Shown here piece by piece: positions 1 to 10,599 of a DNA stretch of 64,000 nt (position 1 is its first letter; the number at the start of each line of letters is the position of its first letter). Where the stretch lies: positions 33,433,958 to 33,497,957 of the forward strand of contig NC_041751.1 of the NCBI RefSeq assembly GCF_004115215.2. The letters run 5' to 3'. The DNA is from Ornithorhynchus anatinus (taxonomy: Eukaryota; Chordata; Mammalia; Monotremata; Ornithorhynchidae). Under the pieces are notes generated by a model. It was not told where the DNA came from, did no database searches, and saw nothing but the letters and a program-made list of their open reading frames with translations. The position numbers and the translations under genes were made by a program.

Positions 1-159
1 CAGAAAACTAATAGATTCGGGGAGGAGATCCCATCTCCCATCCACCACCCACCTCCTCTGGATACCAACCACTGCCTCTCATATAACTTGAGGCAGATAA
101 AAATTTTGGGTTGACCTTATTTTCTTTCTCTTTGTTTTTCTGTTTGTTTTGTTTTTCAG

Positions 160-3100
160 AGAGTCTTCAAGAAGATCAGAGTGAGTTGCCTCTATCATTA
201 AAGAGGACAAATCTCCACATACAGAGAGGAGAGGAAACTAAACCCAGTTGATTAGGCCACAGACTATTCTGAAAATAATTTATAGTCCTACCCCTGCACA
301 ATTTCTCCATGAATCTTATCTACCTTGAGCACTGCTTGGCAACCTCTGGGTGACCATCAGTAGTCAAGTTATGCTACATCCTAGAAATCTCCATCCTGGG
401 TTGGTTCTTTGGGGATCTGGATCTACTTCTTGCCCTTTTCTCTTGACATGTTATGTTTCTGTTTTTCCTCCAGGTAAACTGCAAACAGAGAATGGTGAGT
501 ACCAATTGTGCATCCCAATTTCTGAGACATTTTCCTTCTTGGGGATATCTTCCTTGCAGAAAGCACTTTACTGATGACTGATTTTCTCTTTCTAGATAAA
601 GCCCGGGCAGAGCAAAGTAAGTTCTCCTTAGGGTTATAATAGATCCAGTGAGGTTCTGGGCACATATATGCAGTCGCTCCTCCCTTCAGACTATCATTCC
701 CCTCTTTCTCTTTCTCCTTCTCATTGTTTCAGAGGAACTCCAGAAGAAGAGAGGTGAGTTGCTTCAAGCGCCAGAGTTTGAATTTCCTGGCCCAGGGGAT
801 GTGAGGAGGGCAGTGGCCCTCTTCAAGATGGATTCCTTTTTATGAATCTAACTGGAGGGCGAGAGGCTGCCAGATTTGGGGGTGGTTTTCCTTTCTGTCT
901 CTCACTGTCCCAGAAGAATTCCAGAAGAGAGAAGTTGAGCTGGCTCAGTTTCAGCCTCCAAGATGTCGTGGCCTGTGAGGTGTGGGGAATTGGGAGAGCC
1001 TGGACACGTGGCTCTCTTTGAGGTGGATCTGAGTGGAGCAAGAGAGGCTGCTAAAGTTGGGGTAGAAATGAACAGCTCTGGGACAGGAGAATTCACCCTC
1101 CTCTCCACCCCCAATTCCCTGATATAGAGCCTTGAGTCCTTGCACCTCTTATTCTTTTTCTCTCTCTTCCAGTGCACTTGCAAGAAGACCTTGGTAAGTT
1201 CAAGTTTCCCCCCATAATGTTCCCTACGGTCTCTCCATGGGAACCCACCATTTCCTCATTCGCCAGAGAGTGGGAGTTTCCAACAGGAGTCAAAGCCCAT
1301 TGAATTATATCAGAAAGTGGAAACCTGGTACACAAAAATTATGTCTATTGTCTGGCAGCCTGAGGCTGTTTCCTGCCAATTTCAGCCTTAAGAGTCTGTA
1401 CTTTCCTCCATATAAAGTGCAGGCTAGCAGTAGAGTTTAACAACTCGGGTCTCCCAGTTGAGACAAATAATGGCCTAGTGGAAAGAGCATAGAACTGGGA
1501 GCCAGAGGACCTGGGTTCTAATTCTGCCTCTGCCAGTTGCCTGCTGTGTGACCTTGGGCAAATCACTAAACTTCTCTGTGTCTCAGTTTCTTCCACTGTA
1601 AAGGGGGATTAAATCCTACTCCCTCCTACTTAGACTATGAGCGCCTTGGGAGACAGGGACTGTGTCCAACCTGATAAACTTGTATCTACCCCGGCCTTTA
1701 GTAAGCATTTAACAGATACCATAAAACAAGCAAACAATCCCATACCATAAAACAAGCAAACAAACAATCCCCGGCAGGGTCTTCCTGGGTCATGCCCCTT
1801 TTTGGGGTTTCTCCTTTTTCAGACTGCTCATCTCTTATTTCTGACATTCCATTCCAGATCAAATCCGGACAAAGCAAACTGATTTCTCCTTAAAGGCCCC
1901 GCAAACCAGGGGTGGTTCTGGACTTCATCTCTACACGGTACCCAGTCCTTATAGTCTGAAGGGAATTTCAGAGGACTCCCAGGAGAGGAAAGGTGAATTA
2001 ACATCATCTTTGACTTTTGAGATTCAAGTTTCAGGGCTCAGGTGTGGGAATGAGAGCTGGTAGACTTGTACTTTCTTGGGCTGGATTTTCCCAGAGACAG
2101 CTAAGTGGACAGTAGGGTTCAAAGTTGGGGTGGCTTAAACCATCCCAGAGGGAAAACTATCCATTTCTCCCCATAACTCCCCAATTCTGACCTCTTTGGC
2201 ATTTACAAATTTATTTATACCTTCCTTAGCACTCATTTATGATTAATGTGTTTATTTATTTTGACCACTCTAGTAGTAAATATGTTTATGTTTGTGCCTC
2301 CCACTAGAAAATTAGCCCCTTGTGGACAAAAATGTGGCACTTACTCTGTACTTCCCAAGCTTCTATGGGCAGGGGACTTGTCTCCTAAGTCTGTCGTACT
2401 GTACTCTCCCAAGCACTTAGTACAGTGCTCTGCCACATAGTCTTCGATAAATACCATTGATTGTATGCAGAAAACTGAACTAAGCACTGGGAAGAGTACA
2501 ATAAAGTAGATGCAGTTCCTGCCATAAAGGAACTTAAAGTGTAGCAGAGAACTATGTATTGAAGGCAGAGGCAAAATTTCATATAAATGTTCATTGCTTT
2601 CTTTCTGTTTGGATTTCAGGGGTGCTCCAGACAGACACCGGTAGGTTTCACTTTTTCCCCTTCGAGACTGCTCCCTCTGAAGGAGTATCTGGCCAACGGC
2701 TCATATTTGTGTATGTGTGTGTGTGTGTTTTCCTTTTCAGAATGGAGAAAGCCACTGTTTGGAGCCAGTAAGTAATGTTGATTCTATCTCCCTGGTGTCT
2801 CAGATCCTATTTACACTGCATGAGGAGGGTCATGATTTAGATCCTTTTCTGTTTGATTCCCTAAAAGACTAGAAGATACAGTCACCCAGAACCCCCTTGA
2901 ATAAATTAACAGCATGGAATGGGTTGCCTCTTCAAATGTTCCTTAATTTTCAGGGAGAGGGCATTTCACCTGCATCATAGGATCCAAAGGAATGCTTATG
3001 CAAAATCAACCACAGACCCTGTGACCCTGCTCCACAGAACTCCTGCCCTCAAGATGTTCACAATCTAGTATATTGTTAGTTTTTCTTAGACTAACATGAG

Positions 3101-5410
3101 TTGAAAGGAATTATTCCCTGAGATACAGGAAATCAATCAACCCTATTTATTGAGCACTTACTGTGTACAAAGTATTGTTAAGCACTTGGAATAGTACAAT
3201 ATAACAGTATAACAGACACATTCCCCATACACAATGAGCTTGCAGTCTAGAGGGAAATATATTAAGGAGGCAATATTTTTTCTGAATATTTAGAGATTGA
3301 CACCTCTCCAAGATTCAGATCTATGGAGAAGATGAAGGACTAACAATCTGTTAGATTGATAACCTTTGAGGACAGGGAGTATGTCTAGTAACTCTGTTGT
3401 ATTCTCCCAAATGTTTAGCACAGTGTTCTATACACGGCAGGGGCTCAATCATTACTATTAGGTGATAGCTTCTTGATGGCAGGGACCACATCTAACTAAG
3501 TCTATTACACTCTCTCAAGTACTCAGTATAATGGTCTGCATACAGGTGTTCAATAAATGCTATTTATTGACTGACAATATCAGAGGGGACTGAGAGAGGG
3601 TCTATAGTAGACTGAGGATTTGGTCCAGGAAAAGTAAGCAAGGACAGATTGGAAAAGTGAGAACGAAGGATAGGTTTCATTGGAGTAAATATGCTTAGTC
3701 CTTAGGGTAAACCTGAGCCCAGTTTAATCTCTGCATTGGTTTCCTTTTCAGACTGGAGAAAGGTTTCACTGTTTCCTGGTAAGAGGCTCTGATGTCCCTC
3801 CCCACTTCTTAGCTCTCCTATAAAATCACCCCCATTAAGGTGCATTATTTGATTCATTTCTGCCTTCCTGAGTATGGCACACTATCAAGGATCTGAGCAT
3901 TCATGGATATTTCTGTATATGTTCCCACTCCATGAAGGGAAGAGAGGTAATTTCTCCTACACTTGCTCATCCCAGGTTGCTGTAAAGCTCTGAGTTTTCA
4001 AAATAATCTGAGTTTCAGGTTATTTCCTGAAATAACCCAAAATAGTGGCATTTGGTCGAATAGCTCTTAACAGGCTGTCTCCTCTCAGTCCTCATCCACC
4101 CCCTAAAATCCTTGCCTTCTTTTGTGTCCCACCCTCAAAAAGGAAAATTGGTTTCTCTGTAGGTCTGTTTTAATTATGTGTTAACTCTATAATCAGTCAA
4201 CAGTGTTTGCTGAGTTCCTTCCGTAGTTGGAGTGGGTTCTTGAGAGGGCCATAAAAATGAAGATACAGCTCTTGTCCTCAAAGACCTTACAATTCATTGA
4301 GGAAGGCAAGTGTTGAGTTGTATGCATTCACTGGTAGCAGGAGGATAAATATAGAGATAGACCTGGAATTATCATGAATAAATTAATAAAATTGCATAGG
4401 TAAGTGTAATTGGAATTAGCATGAATAAATTAATGGGCTGCCTAAATCAATATGTACATAATTCCCAAGGGCAGTGCTGTGTACACGCGAGTACTACGTA
4501 TATATGTATATGCTATATGTGACTGTTGAGATGACCAGGGGTGCTGAGGATGGAAGTCGAGAAGAAAAGTACTCGGACTTTTCCACCAAAAACTCTTTGA
4601 TGCCCCTGCTAGAGCCAGAACTCTGGAATGGATGAACATATTTCTGTGTTCTTACAGTCTTCCTACTGTTTCTGTGTTCATGATCATCATCTTCATAATG
4701 GTTGTCAAGTATTAACTAGGCAAAATTCTTAGACTAACGCACTGTTGTAGGCCCAGGGGAAGGTACATTATATAAAGATATAGTCATCACCCTCAAGAAT
4801 CTTGCACTCTAAGCTGAGGAGAGTGTACCCCTGATGACCCACCTCTTTAACCCCACCTCGTATAAACTCCGTGACTTTCTCTGCAGCTGATGTGACTCTG
4901 GATCCAGACACTGCCCATCCCCAACTCACCTTGTCCAAGCGAGGAAAACGCTTGTCGTGGAATGACACCCCACAGGATCTTCCCCAGACCCTGAAGAGAT
5001 TCGATTACCTCCCCTGCGTCTTGGGTCGGGAGGGCTTCATCTCGGGGAGACATTACTGGGAGGTGGAGGTTGGAGACAGGCCGGACTGGGACCTGGGGGT
5101 GTGTCAGGACAACGTGAACAGGAAGGGAAGAATATCAGTGACCCCAGAAACTAGTTTATGGGCTCTGAGGCTCTATGACAAGGAATATTGGGCCCTCACC
5201 ACTCCCCAGACTCGTCTGTCCGTGAAACAGGCCCCCCGCCGGGTGGGCATTTTCCTCGACTATGAGGCTGGAGATATCTCATTCTACAGCATGACAGATG
5301 GATCTCATCTCTATACCTTTACTCATACTTTCGAGGGGCCCCTCCACCCCTTCTTCAGGCTGTGGTCCTCAGACCCTTCCCCTCTGACCATCTGCTCAGA
5401 TCTAGAGTGA
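160..5410 (+). CDS. BTN1A1-like: Butyrophilin gene (BTN1A1-like), 3' half: heptad exons and B30.2 domain
   Basis: This is the cytoplasmic half of a type I membrane protein of the butyrophilin family, which has extracellular IgV and IgC domains, a transmembrane segment, short heptad exons and an intracellular B30.2 domain. Family members regulate T cells, and BTN1A1 also acts in milk-fat secretion. Visible exons, all phase 1: 160-180, 474-494, 596-616, 733-753, 914-934, 1173-1193, 1858-1878, 1972-1992, 2620-2640 (21 nt each), 2741-2767 and 3752-3778 (27 nt each), then 4887-5410. The 27-nt exons start with E-W-R-K and N-W-R-K, as in other butyrophilins. Exons 914-934 and 1858-1878 lack a GT donor and are probably skipped, which keeps frame. 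Ig, signal-peptide and membrane exons must lie upstream of base 1. The ending P-L-T-I-C is followed by only four residues, without the long tail of human BTN1A1. Family certain; exact orthology is inferred. Confidence 0.9.
1468..1725 (+). repeat. Mon1 SINE in butyrophilin intron
   Basis: A nearly full-length Mon1-type SINE. It has the tRNA-like head with 'gtggaaagagca', the 'tgctgtgtgaccttgggcaa' core, 'aagggggattaaat' and the 3' 'tagtaagcatttaacagata' tail. A short tandem duplication of an A-rich stretch with 'aaacaagcaaac' follows at about 1740-1770. Approximate borders. Confidence 0.85.
2200..2545 (+). repeat. L2 LINE 3' tail followed by inverted L2 fragment
   Basis: From about 2200 to 2462 the sequence follows the monotreme L2 3' end, including 'ctctcccaagcacttagtac' and an 'ataaataccattga' terminus. 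From about 2465 to 2545 a second L2 piece lies in the opposite sense. Both are intronic to the butyrophilin gene. Old and truncated. Confidence 0.7.
3130..3575. repeat. Cluster of truncated L2 tails
   Basis: About 3130-3260 is a minus-strand L2 3' end ('tatttattgagcacttactg'). About 3355-3575 holds two plus-strand L2 tails in a row, each with an 'aggcaggg'-like block and a run to 'caataaatgcta'. A further minus-strand remnant lies near 4195-4300. No coding content. Confidence 0.65.
4887..5410 (+). CDS. BTN1A1-like: B30.2/PRYSPRY last exon of the butyrophilin gene
   Basis: An AG acceptor at 4885-4886 opens a 174-residue exon ending with TGA at 5408-5410. PRY part: [13 protein letters not shown] near the start. 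SPRY part: [19 protein letters not shown] around residues 45-65, then G-V-C, and [16 protein letters not shown] around residues 122-137. These blocks match BTN1A1 more closely than TRIM proteins, as far as can be judged from memory. B30.2 domains are cytoplasmic ligand-sensing folds; in BTN3A the domain binds phosphoantigens, and whether this one binds a ligand cannot be told. The exon is fully open with no frameshift. Confidence 0.93.
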
Positions 5411-5544
5411 GGCCTGGATTTCACACGTCCTGCCCCTCTGGACCAGTCGCCCCTTCCCAGAGATAGGACTGACTTCTACACCTACTGTGACCTCCTCCCA
5501 GCCTCCATGAGATGGGAAAGGACAGCTGATTTCCCTTTATGATC

Positions 5545-5700
5545 CCTCATCAATGAAAACTACAGAATTGTTGAAAGTCACATAAAAGAAATAATTAACC
5601 AAGTTGATGACTTCTGATTTCCTCCATTATTTGAGGACACTCATAATGTCTGAAATATTTCATGGACTTTAACTCTTTCAGAGACTTTCTCTGCTTTTTT
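5545..5700 (+). repeat. Butyrophilin 3' flank, copy 1 of a local duplication
   Basis: This stretch downstream of the B30.2 stop recurs about 1 kb further on at 6538-6700. Shared blocks include 'attgttgaaa', 'gacttctgatttcc', 'cactcataatgt', 'gactttaactctttcagaga'. It is probably the 3' untranslated region or immediate flank of the butyrophilin gene. No AATAAA was seen directly after this copy, so the true poly(A) site is unclear. Confidence 0.7.
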
Positions 5701-6204
5701 GGCGTTATTTCCACTTAGGATCCAGTCTTCAGCCCCAATCAATGAATTAAATCCATCATATTTATGGATTGACCACTGTGGGCGTAAGCACAGTCCTAAG
5801 GCTTTAAGGAGAGAAAATTTGACAACAAGGTCCTACCCTCGAGGATCCTATGATCCAACATAGCTTGGCACAGCTTCTTGCTACTAATGGGTAGGTGAGG
5901 CACACTGCACTTGGGCCTGTGAACCAGATTATAATTGGTCAAGTGGGGGGGCTGAGGTGCGAATTCTGCTCATTACCCTGTCACCTGGATTTTACTGCAT
6001 ATATCCTGCTGAGACCTTCTTGGCTATGGCCACATGTGGAGAGGCCACCATGGTCCCAGGGTCCTTTACCTCTCTCCCTGAGAGAACCCACAGCCACAGA
6101 AATGGAGTTGAAAATAATCCTGGCCATCATTGTCCAAAGATACTTTGTACAGGCAGGGGAAAGGAAACTCTTGACTGGGAAAGAAACATGCTTTGAAGAC
6201 CAGA

Positions 6205-6427
6205 GACAGCTTGACCCAGTGGGAGGAGCATGGGCCTGGGAGTCTGGGTTCTAGACAAATCACTTAATCTTTCTGGGTCTCAGTTTCCTCACCTGTAAAA
6301 ATAGGAATTAGAGCTCTGTTCTCCCTATTTCTTAGATTGTAAGCCCTGGGTGGGACATGGCCAGTCCACGTTATTTTGCATCAGGACTAGTGCTTAGAAT
6401 TTAGTAAATGTTTAACGGTTTTCGTGA
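6205..6427 (+). repeat. Mon1 SINE
   Basis: Truncated head, then 'gggagtctgggttcta', 'aatcacttaatctttctggg', 'cctcacctgtaaaaatagg' and a degraded 'agtaaatgtttaacgg' end. The middle part carrying the usual 'tgctgtgtgacc' block is missing. Plus strand. Confidence 0.75.
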
Positions 6428-6464
6428 TTATCTTGGAGATATCTGAAGTGACAACATTGGGGGA

Positions 6465-6775
6465 GGGGGAGAAGAGGGGGACTCTTCCTGAGAATAGGAA
6501 CAGTCTCTTGGTGGTTCTAGTCTTTGCTGCGGAGCACCCCTCATCAACTAAAATTCCAGTATTGTTGAAAATCAAAAAAAAAAAAAAATTAACAGTTGAT
6601 GATCTATGACTTCTGATTTCCAGCATGATTTAAAGGCACTCATAATGTTTGAAATGTTTCATAGACTTTAACTCTTTCAGAGACTTTTGCTGCTTTTCCC
6701 TTTATTAACCATTGGCTATTTGTGCGATGTGCATGACCTGAATTGAAAACCATGATATAGTGTTTGTGAATAAAT
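6465..6775 (+). pseudogene. Second copy of the butyrophilin 3' flank, without its coding exon
   Basis: Bases 6538-6700 repeat 5545-5700 with scattered substitutions and an expanded A-run near 6574-6588. Similarity may extend upstream to about 6465 ('ggactcttcctgagaatagg'). An AATAAA lies near 6769. No B30.2 sequence precedes it; a Mon1 SINE (about 6205-6427) sits there instead. The simplest reading is a tandem duplication of a butyrophilin gene whose B30.2 exon was later lost. Confidence 0.6.
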
Positions 6776-7669
6776 GTTAACAATCAAAATAAATGGATAT
6801 CTGGGTAGTGTGTATGTAGTGGACTGAGAATGTTGGCAAATATTCATGAAAGACTTCCGAGTTAGATATACCCATGTTATTAAACAGGCTCCTTCCCAAT
6901 CTCACATGAAATGAGACTTCTAACTTCAGGCTTCTGTGCCTCCTACCTCCTTGTTCCAGCACCTTGAGTTGTTAAAGACTACATGGAGGATGATTTCAAA
7001 GTAAACTGTCTCTTGAACTGGATTTTAGTAATGACCCCCATTCTCTCACCGTGCATCAATAGGTACAGACAGGAAGAACTGTAAAAGGTGGAGATTGGGC
7101 CAGTCATAAACTGGGTAGGTTGACTTGATGTTCCTGGGGATTTGAGGGACCCACCTGTGGATAGGTATATCAACAAAAGAAGATAAGATTATTTTTATGG
7201 CCAAATTACCAAGGTAGTGTGACAAAGTTCAGTTATAAAATCATTCTCCTACTCCTGTTCTACTTTCACTTCTGAACTGACAGAAACAAGAGGTAGGAAT
7301 CTGTGCCTCTGGACAGATATCTGTTCAGTGTGCAGCTATGGGAAGCGGGGGTTTAACCTCAGATCAATCCTTGTCACGGTCACTTATACCTATTTACAAA
7401 TTCACTTATAATTCTCCCATGAGCCGTGGAAGTTTATTATCAGAGAAATCCATGCCATGGGGACTTCTGCCTATTTATTCATTCCATTAAAATTATTAAG
7501 TAGCACTGCAATGTTGACCTTTGTATCCCTTGATTGGGCCAATATTGGACAGGTTGGCCAGGAATCCCTACTCTTTCCCTACAAAAACATTGCGAGAGCA
7601 CTCTTTCTTTCCATTCCTGACTAATGGGATGCAATCTGATGTGATATGCCTCTGTCTATTTCTTTGCAG

Positions 7670-7690
7670 ACCAACTCCAGATAGGCACAA
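7670..7690 (+). pseudogene. Orphan 21-nt butyrophilin heptad exon
   Basis: A pyrimidine-rich tract and CAG (7667-7669) are followed by exactly 21 nt and GTGAGT at 7691. In phase 1 it reads (N/D)-Q-L-Q-I-G-T, matching the heptad exons of the upstream gene in length, phase and the central L-Q. It lies beyond the B30.2 exon of the intact gene, so it belongs to another, broken copy. A Mon1 SINE (about 7700-7885) is inserted directly behind the donor. Confidence 0.6.
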
Positions 7691-8047
7691 GTGAGTTCTC
7701 GCTTGTTGTGTGACTTTGGAAAAGTCACTTAACTTCTCGGTGCCTCAGTTACCTCATCTGTAAAATGGGGATTAAGACTTGAGCCTCGCATGGGACAACC
7801 TGATTTACCTCGTGTCTACCCCAGTGCTTAGAACAGTGCTCGGCACATAGTAAGCACTTAACAAATACCAACATTATTATTATTATTTATGCAAGTGGTG
7901 GAGTTAGGATTAGACTCTCCTAAATCCCAGTCCTGTGCTCTTTCCACTCTTCCTTACTGCTTTCCACCAGGTCCACCACTGCTTGAGCTTGGGTAAGTTA
8001 CTTCACTTTTCTGAGACTGTCTTCTCACCTGAAAGTGGGGATCAAAT

Positions 8048-8582
8048 CAATCGAAATTAGTGAATGAGCACTTACTCTGTGCAGAGCTGAACTAAGCACT
8101 TTGAAGAGTAAGGTGGAGTTAGTCAAAATGGTCCCTGCCCCCAAAGAGTTTACAATCTAGAAAGGGAGATGGGCACTAAAGTAAATTACAGGTAAGGGGA
8201 AGCAATAGAGTTTAAAGATAGGTACATAAGTCCCATGATGAGAAGAGGACAGGGTGAGCCCATGTGCAGAGGCAAAGTGAAAAGGATGAAGTAGCAGTGT
8301 TGGGGGGGAAATGAGTGATTAGTCAGGGAAGACCCTCCGGGAAGAGATGTGATCCCTTCTTTGTCCCAGGGGCTGTGGCCAAGCCCCCCTAGACTGTAAG
8401 CTCGTTGTGGGCAGGGAATGTGTCTGTTTATTGTTATATTGTACTCTCCCAAGCGCTTAGTATCGTGCTCTGAACACAGTAAGTGCTCAGTAAATACAAG
8501 TGAATGAACGATTATCCTGTGCCTATCTCAGTGCTTAGAACAAGTGTTCTGAACACAGGAGGTGCTCAATAAATACTACTTC
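8048..8582. repeat. L2 fragments on both strands
   Basis: About 8048-8350 is a minus-strand L2 3' region with the 'aagtgctgaa'-like and 'gggaagaccctccgggaaga' blocks. About 8385-8512 is a plus-strand tail ('ttgtgggcagggaatgtgtc', 'cagtaagtgctcagtaaata'), followed by a shorter tail to 8582. They fill the space before the decayed IgV exon. Confidence 0.7.
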
Positions 8583-8696
8583 TAATTGCTGAGCCCAGTG
8601 TGTGACACTAGCAAGCACTAAAAGTGATGAGCGCAGTGCTTGGCGTCAGTAGTTGAACAAGCCCAGTAAAGCTGAAAATCCCTCTTGCATATTTAG

Positions 8697-9026
8697 GGTG
8701 GTTGGCCCCAGCTAAACCCACCCTGGCCAGCTTAAGGGACGATGCCCCCTTGTCTTGCCATCTCCAGCCATGGCAGAGCACCCATGACATGGAAGTGCTG
8801 TGGTTCCAGAGCCAGTTTGCAGAGCCCGTGATTTTGCACCACAACAGGAGGGAGCAGGAAGGTGAGCAGATAGTGGAATACTTCGGGTGGACAGTTTTAT
8901 GAAGGACCCCATGGCCAACGGGAGCTTTTCCATGCCCTTCTGCAACATCAGTCTTTGAAATGGGCTGTACTTCTTCAAGAGAGGCTGACAACTACAAGAA
9001 AGCCAGTGTGGAACTGAGGGTGGCAG
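8697..9026 (+). pseudogene. Decayed butyrophilin IgV exon
   Basis: A 330-nt block with AG acceptor (8695-8696) and GTAAG donor (9027) aligns to the V-set exon of butyrophilins. It shows P-A-K-P-T-L-A-S-L-R-D-D-A-P-L-S-C-H-L at its start, W-F-Q-S-Q around the conserved Trp, F-M-K-D-P-M-A-N-G-S-F in another frame, and Y-K-K-A-S-V-E-L-R-V-A-G at its end, the usual exon end. The frame is broken several times: a shift near 8705, an in-frame stop near 8900 and further shifts before 8990. The second V-set cysteine is not visible (Y-F-F instead of Y-x-C). It is a dead host exon on the same strand as the intact gene. Confidence 0.8.
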
Positions 9027-9069
9027 GTAAGTTTCTTTGCTGTGGTAATGGGATACCTCTTTGACACAT

Positions 9070-9620
9070 TAACAAATTCCCCCTCTACACTGTAAATTCC
9101 TCCCTCTACACTGTAAGCTTGTTGTGGGCAGGGAATGTGTCGGTTTATTGTTGTACCGTACTTTCCCAAGTGCTTAATACAGTGCTCTGCACACAGTAAG
9201 AGCTCAATAAATATGATTCAATGAATGAATTAATGGTTATGGGATTACCTGAAATAATAAGGGGTACTGCAGCTTTCCAGGCAGACTCCCATATTTCTTT
9301 CCAGGTTTAAAGTATGTGCTCAGGTCAAGCCTTCCCCTGAGGGACTGTGAGAAACAGCATGGTAGAGCAGATAGAGCACAGGCCTGGGAGTCAGAAGGTC
9401 ATGGGTTCTAATCCCAGTTTCGCCACTTGTCTGCTGTGTGACCTGGGGCAAATCACTTCACTTCTCTTCACCTTAGTTCTCATCTGTAAAATATGGATTG
9501 AGACCGTGAGCCCCTCGTGGGACAGGGGCTGTGTCTAACTCTATTTGCTTGTATCCACCCCAGTGCTCGGTAGAGTGCCTGGCACATAATAAGTCCTTAA
9601 CAAATGCCACAGTATTACTA
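9070..9620 (+). repeat. L2 tail and full-length Mon1 SINE
   Basis: About 9070-9235 is a plus-strand L2 tail ending in 'caataaatatgattcaatga'. About 9348-9620 is a nearly complete Mon1 SINE, from 'gcatggtagagcagatagag' to 'aagtccttaacaaatgcc'. Confidence 0.8.
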
Positions 9621-9779
9621 GCTTTCTAGTGCCCCTTGAACTCCTAGTTACTGCAACTTTTTTTTGTAATTCACCTTGAGCTTTTTGACTCCTTCCTGTT
9701 TCATTTGAGGGCCCACAAGGCTGGCTGCTGTTCGGGGAATTAATCAGTAGCATTCATCTAATAGCAAGTGGGAACAGAG

Positions 9780-10200
9780 CACTGCATAAAGGTTCTGGAA
9801 GAGTCCCATAGTGTCAGAAGACTCAATCCCTGCCCTCAAGGATCTTACAGACTGTGAGTGTTGATTGAGAGTCTACTTTGTGCAGAGCGCTGTACTAAGT
9901 GCTTGGGAGAATACAGTAGAGTTGGAAGACATAATCCCTGCCCTTAAAGATCCTACATTCTAATAGCATGGATCGAGAGTCTACTGTGAAGAGTGTCTTG
10001 GTGTAAATTCTTGGACTAGTTCAATGGAGTAAGGAGAGATAATCCCTGCTCTTAATAATTCGTTCACTCATTCATTCAATCATATTTATTAGGCGCTTAC
10101 TGTGTGCAGAGCACTGTACTAAGTGCTTGGGAAAGTGCAATACAACAATAAAGAGTGACAATGCCTGGCCACAGCGAGCTCACAGTCTGGGGGGGGGGGG
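9780..10200 (-). repeat. Series of minus-strand L2 3' ends
   Basis: At least three short L2 3' ends follow one another in the same orientation. Each carries a 'gtgcagagc.ctgtactaag' block and a 'gataatccctgccctt'-type block. The last (about 10062-10200) is the best preserved and ends at a G-run near 10190. Confidence 0.65.
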
Positions 10201-10207
10201 AGAATTG

Positions 10208-10294
10208 TATTTGTTAAGCGCTTACTATGTGCCAAGCACTGTTCTAAGCGCTTAAGACAGTGCTTGGCACATAGTAAGCGCGTAACAAATACTA
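10208..10294. repeat. Head-to-head Mon1 ends forming a near-perfect palindrome
   Basis: The left arm 'tatttgttaagcgcttacta'... is answered by its reverse complement on the right (...'agtaagcgcgtaacaaata'). The two roughly 42-base arms differ at only a few positions and have almost no spacer. Two Mon1 3' ends abut tail to tail. As RNA or single-stranded DNA it would fold into a long hairpin. Confidence 0.8.
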
Positions 10295-10599
10295 TCATCA
10301 TCACCTACTATTTCCCAGCACTTAGCTTCCAACGTGCTGCCCTCTAGTGGTGGTTTAAGGGAGCAAACGTTTCTTTCCCAGGAAGATGTGTTTGTGTTTT
10401 TAGTTTGTCTTTTCAGAACCCTTCTTCCTCTCTAAGGTCGCTTTCACAGAAAACCTGTCAATCCCGGAGCTTCTCCGTGTCAGTACCGGTTACATCCTGT
10501 GGACAGAACAAAGGAAAAGGGTAAGAAATTCAGGGAAGACAATGAGAGCTTCAGCCCACAATGGGAGAATATGTGCTAAAGCTAAATCAGGAAATAGTA

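Larger units (their letters stand above)
160..3778 (+). other. BTN1A1-like: Array of micro-exons encoding seven-residue heptads
   Basis: Nine exons of exactly 21 nt recur, each adding seven residues, such as D-K-A-R-A-E-Q, K-E-L-Q-K-K-R, V-H-L-Q-E-D-L and K-D-S-Q-E-R-K. All are phase 1 and flanked by pyrimidine-AG acceptors. Seven have GTRAGT-like donors; the two at 914-934 and 1858-1878 have TT and CT instead of GT. Since every unit is a multiple of three in the same phase, any unit can be skipped or duplicated without changing frame. The exons look like tandem copies of one ancestral heptad exon and probably form a juxtamembrane coiled coil. Confidence 0.85.

Noticed and set aside
5895-6254. 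119-codon plus-strand frame behind the butyrophilin gene
   Set aside because: It runs into a Mon1 SINE, has no splice context and no recognisable domain.
10383-10520. Possible butyrophilin IgC exon after 'gtcttttcag'
   Set aside because: Good acceptor-like tract, but the following sequence shows no IgC cysteine or W pattern in any frame.
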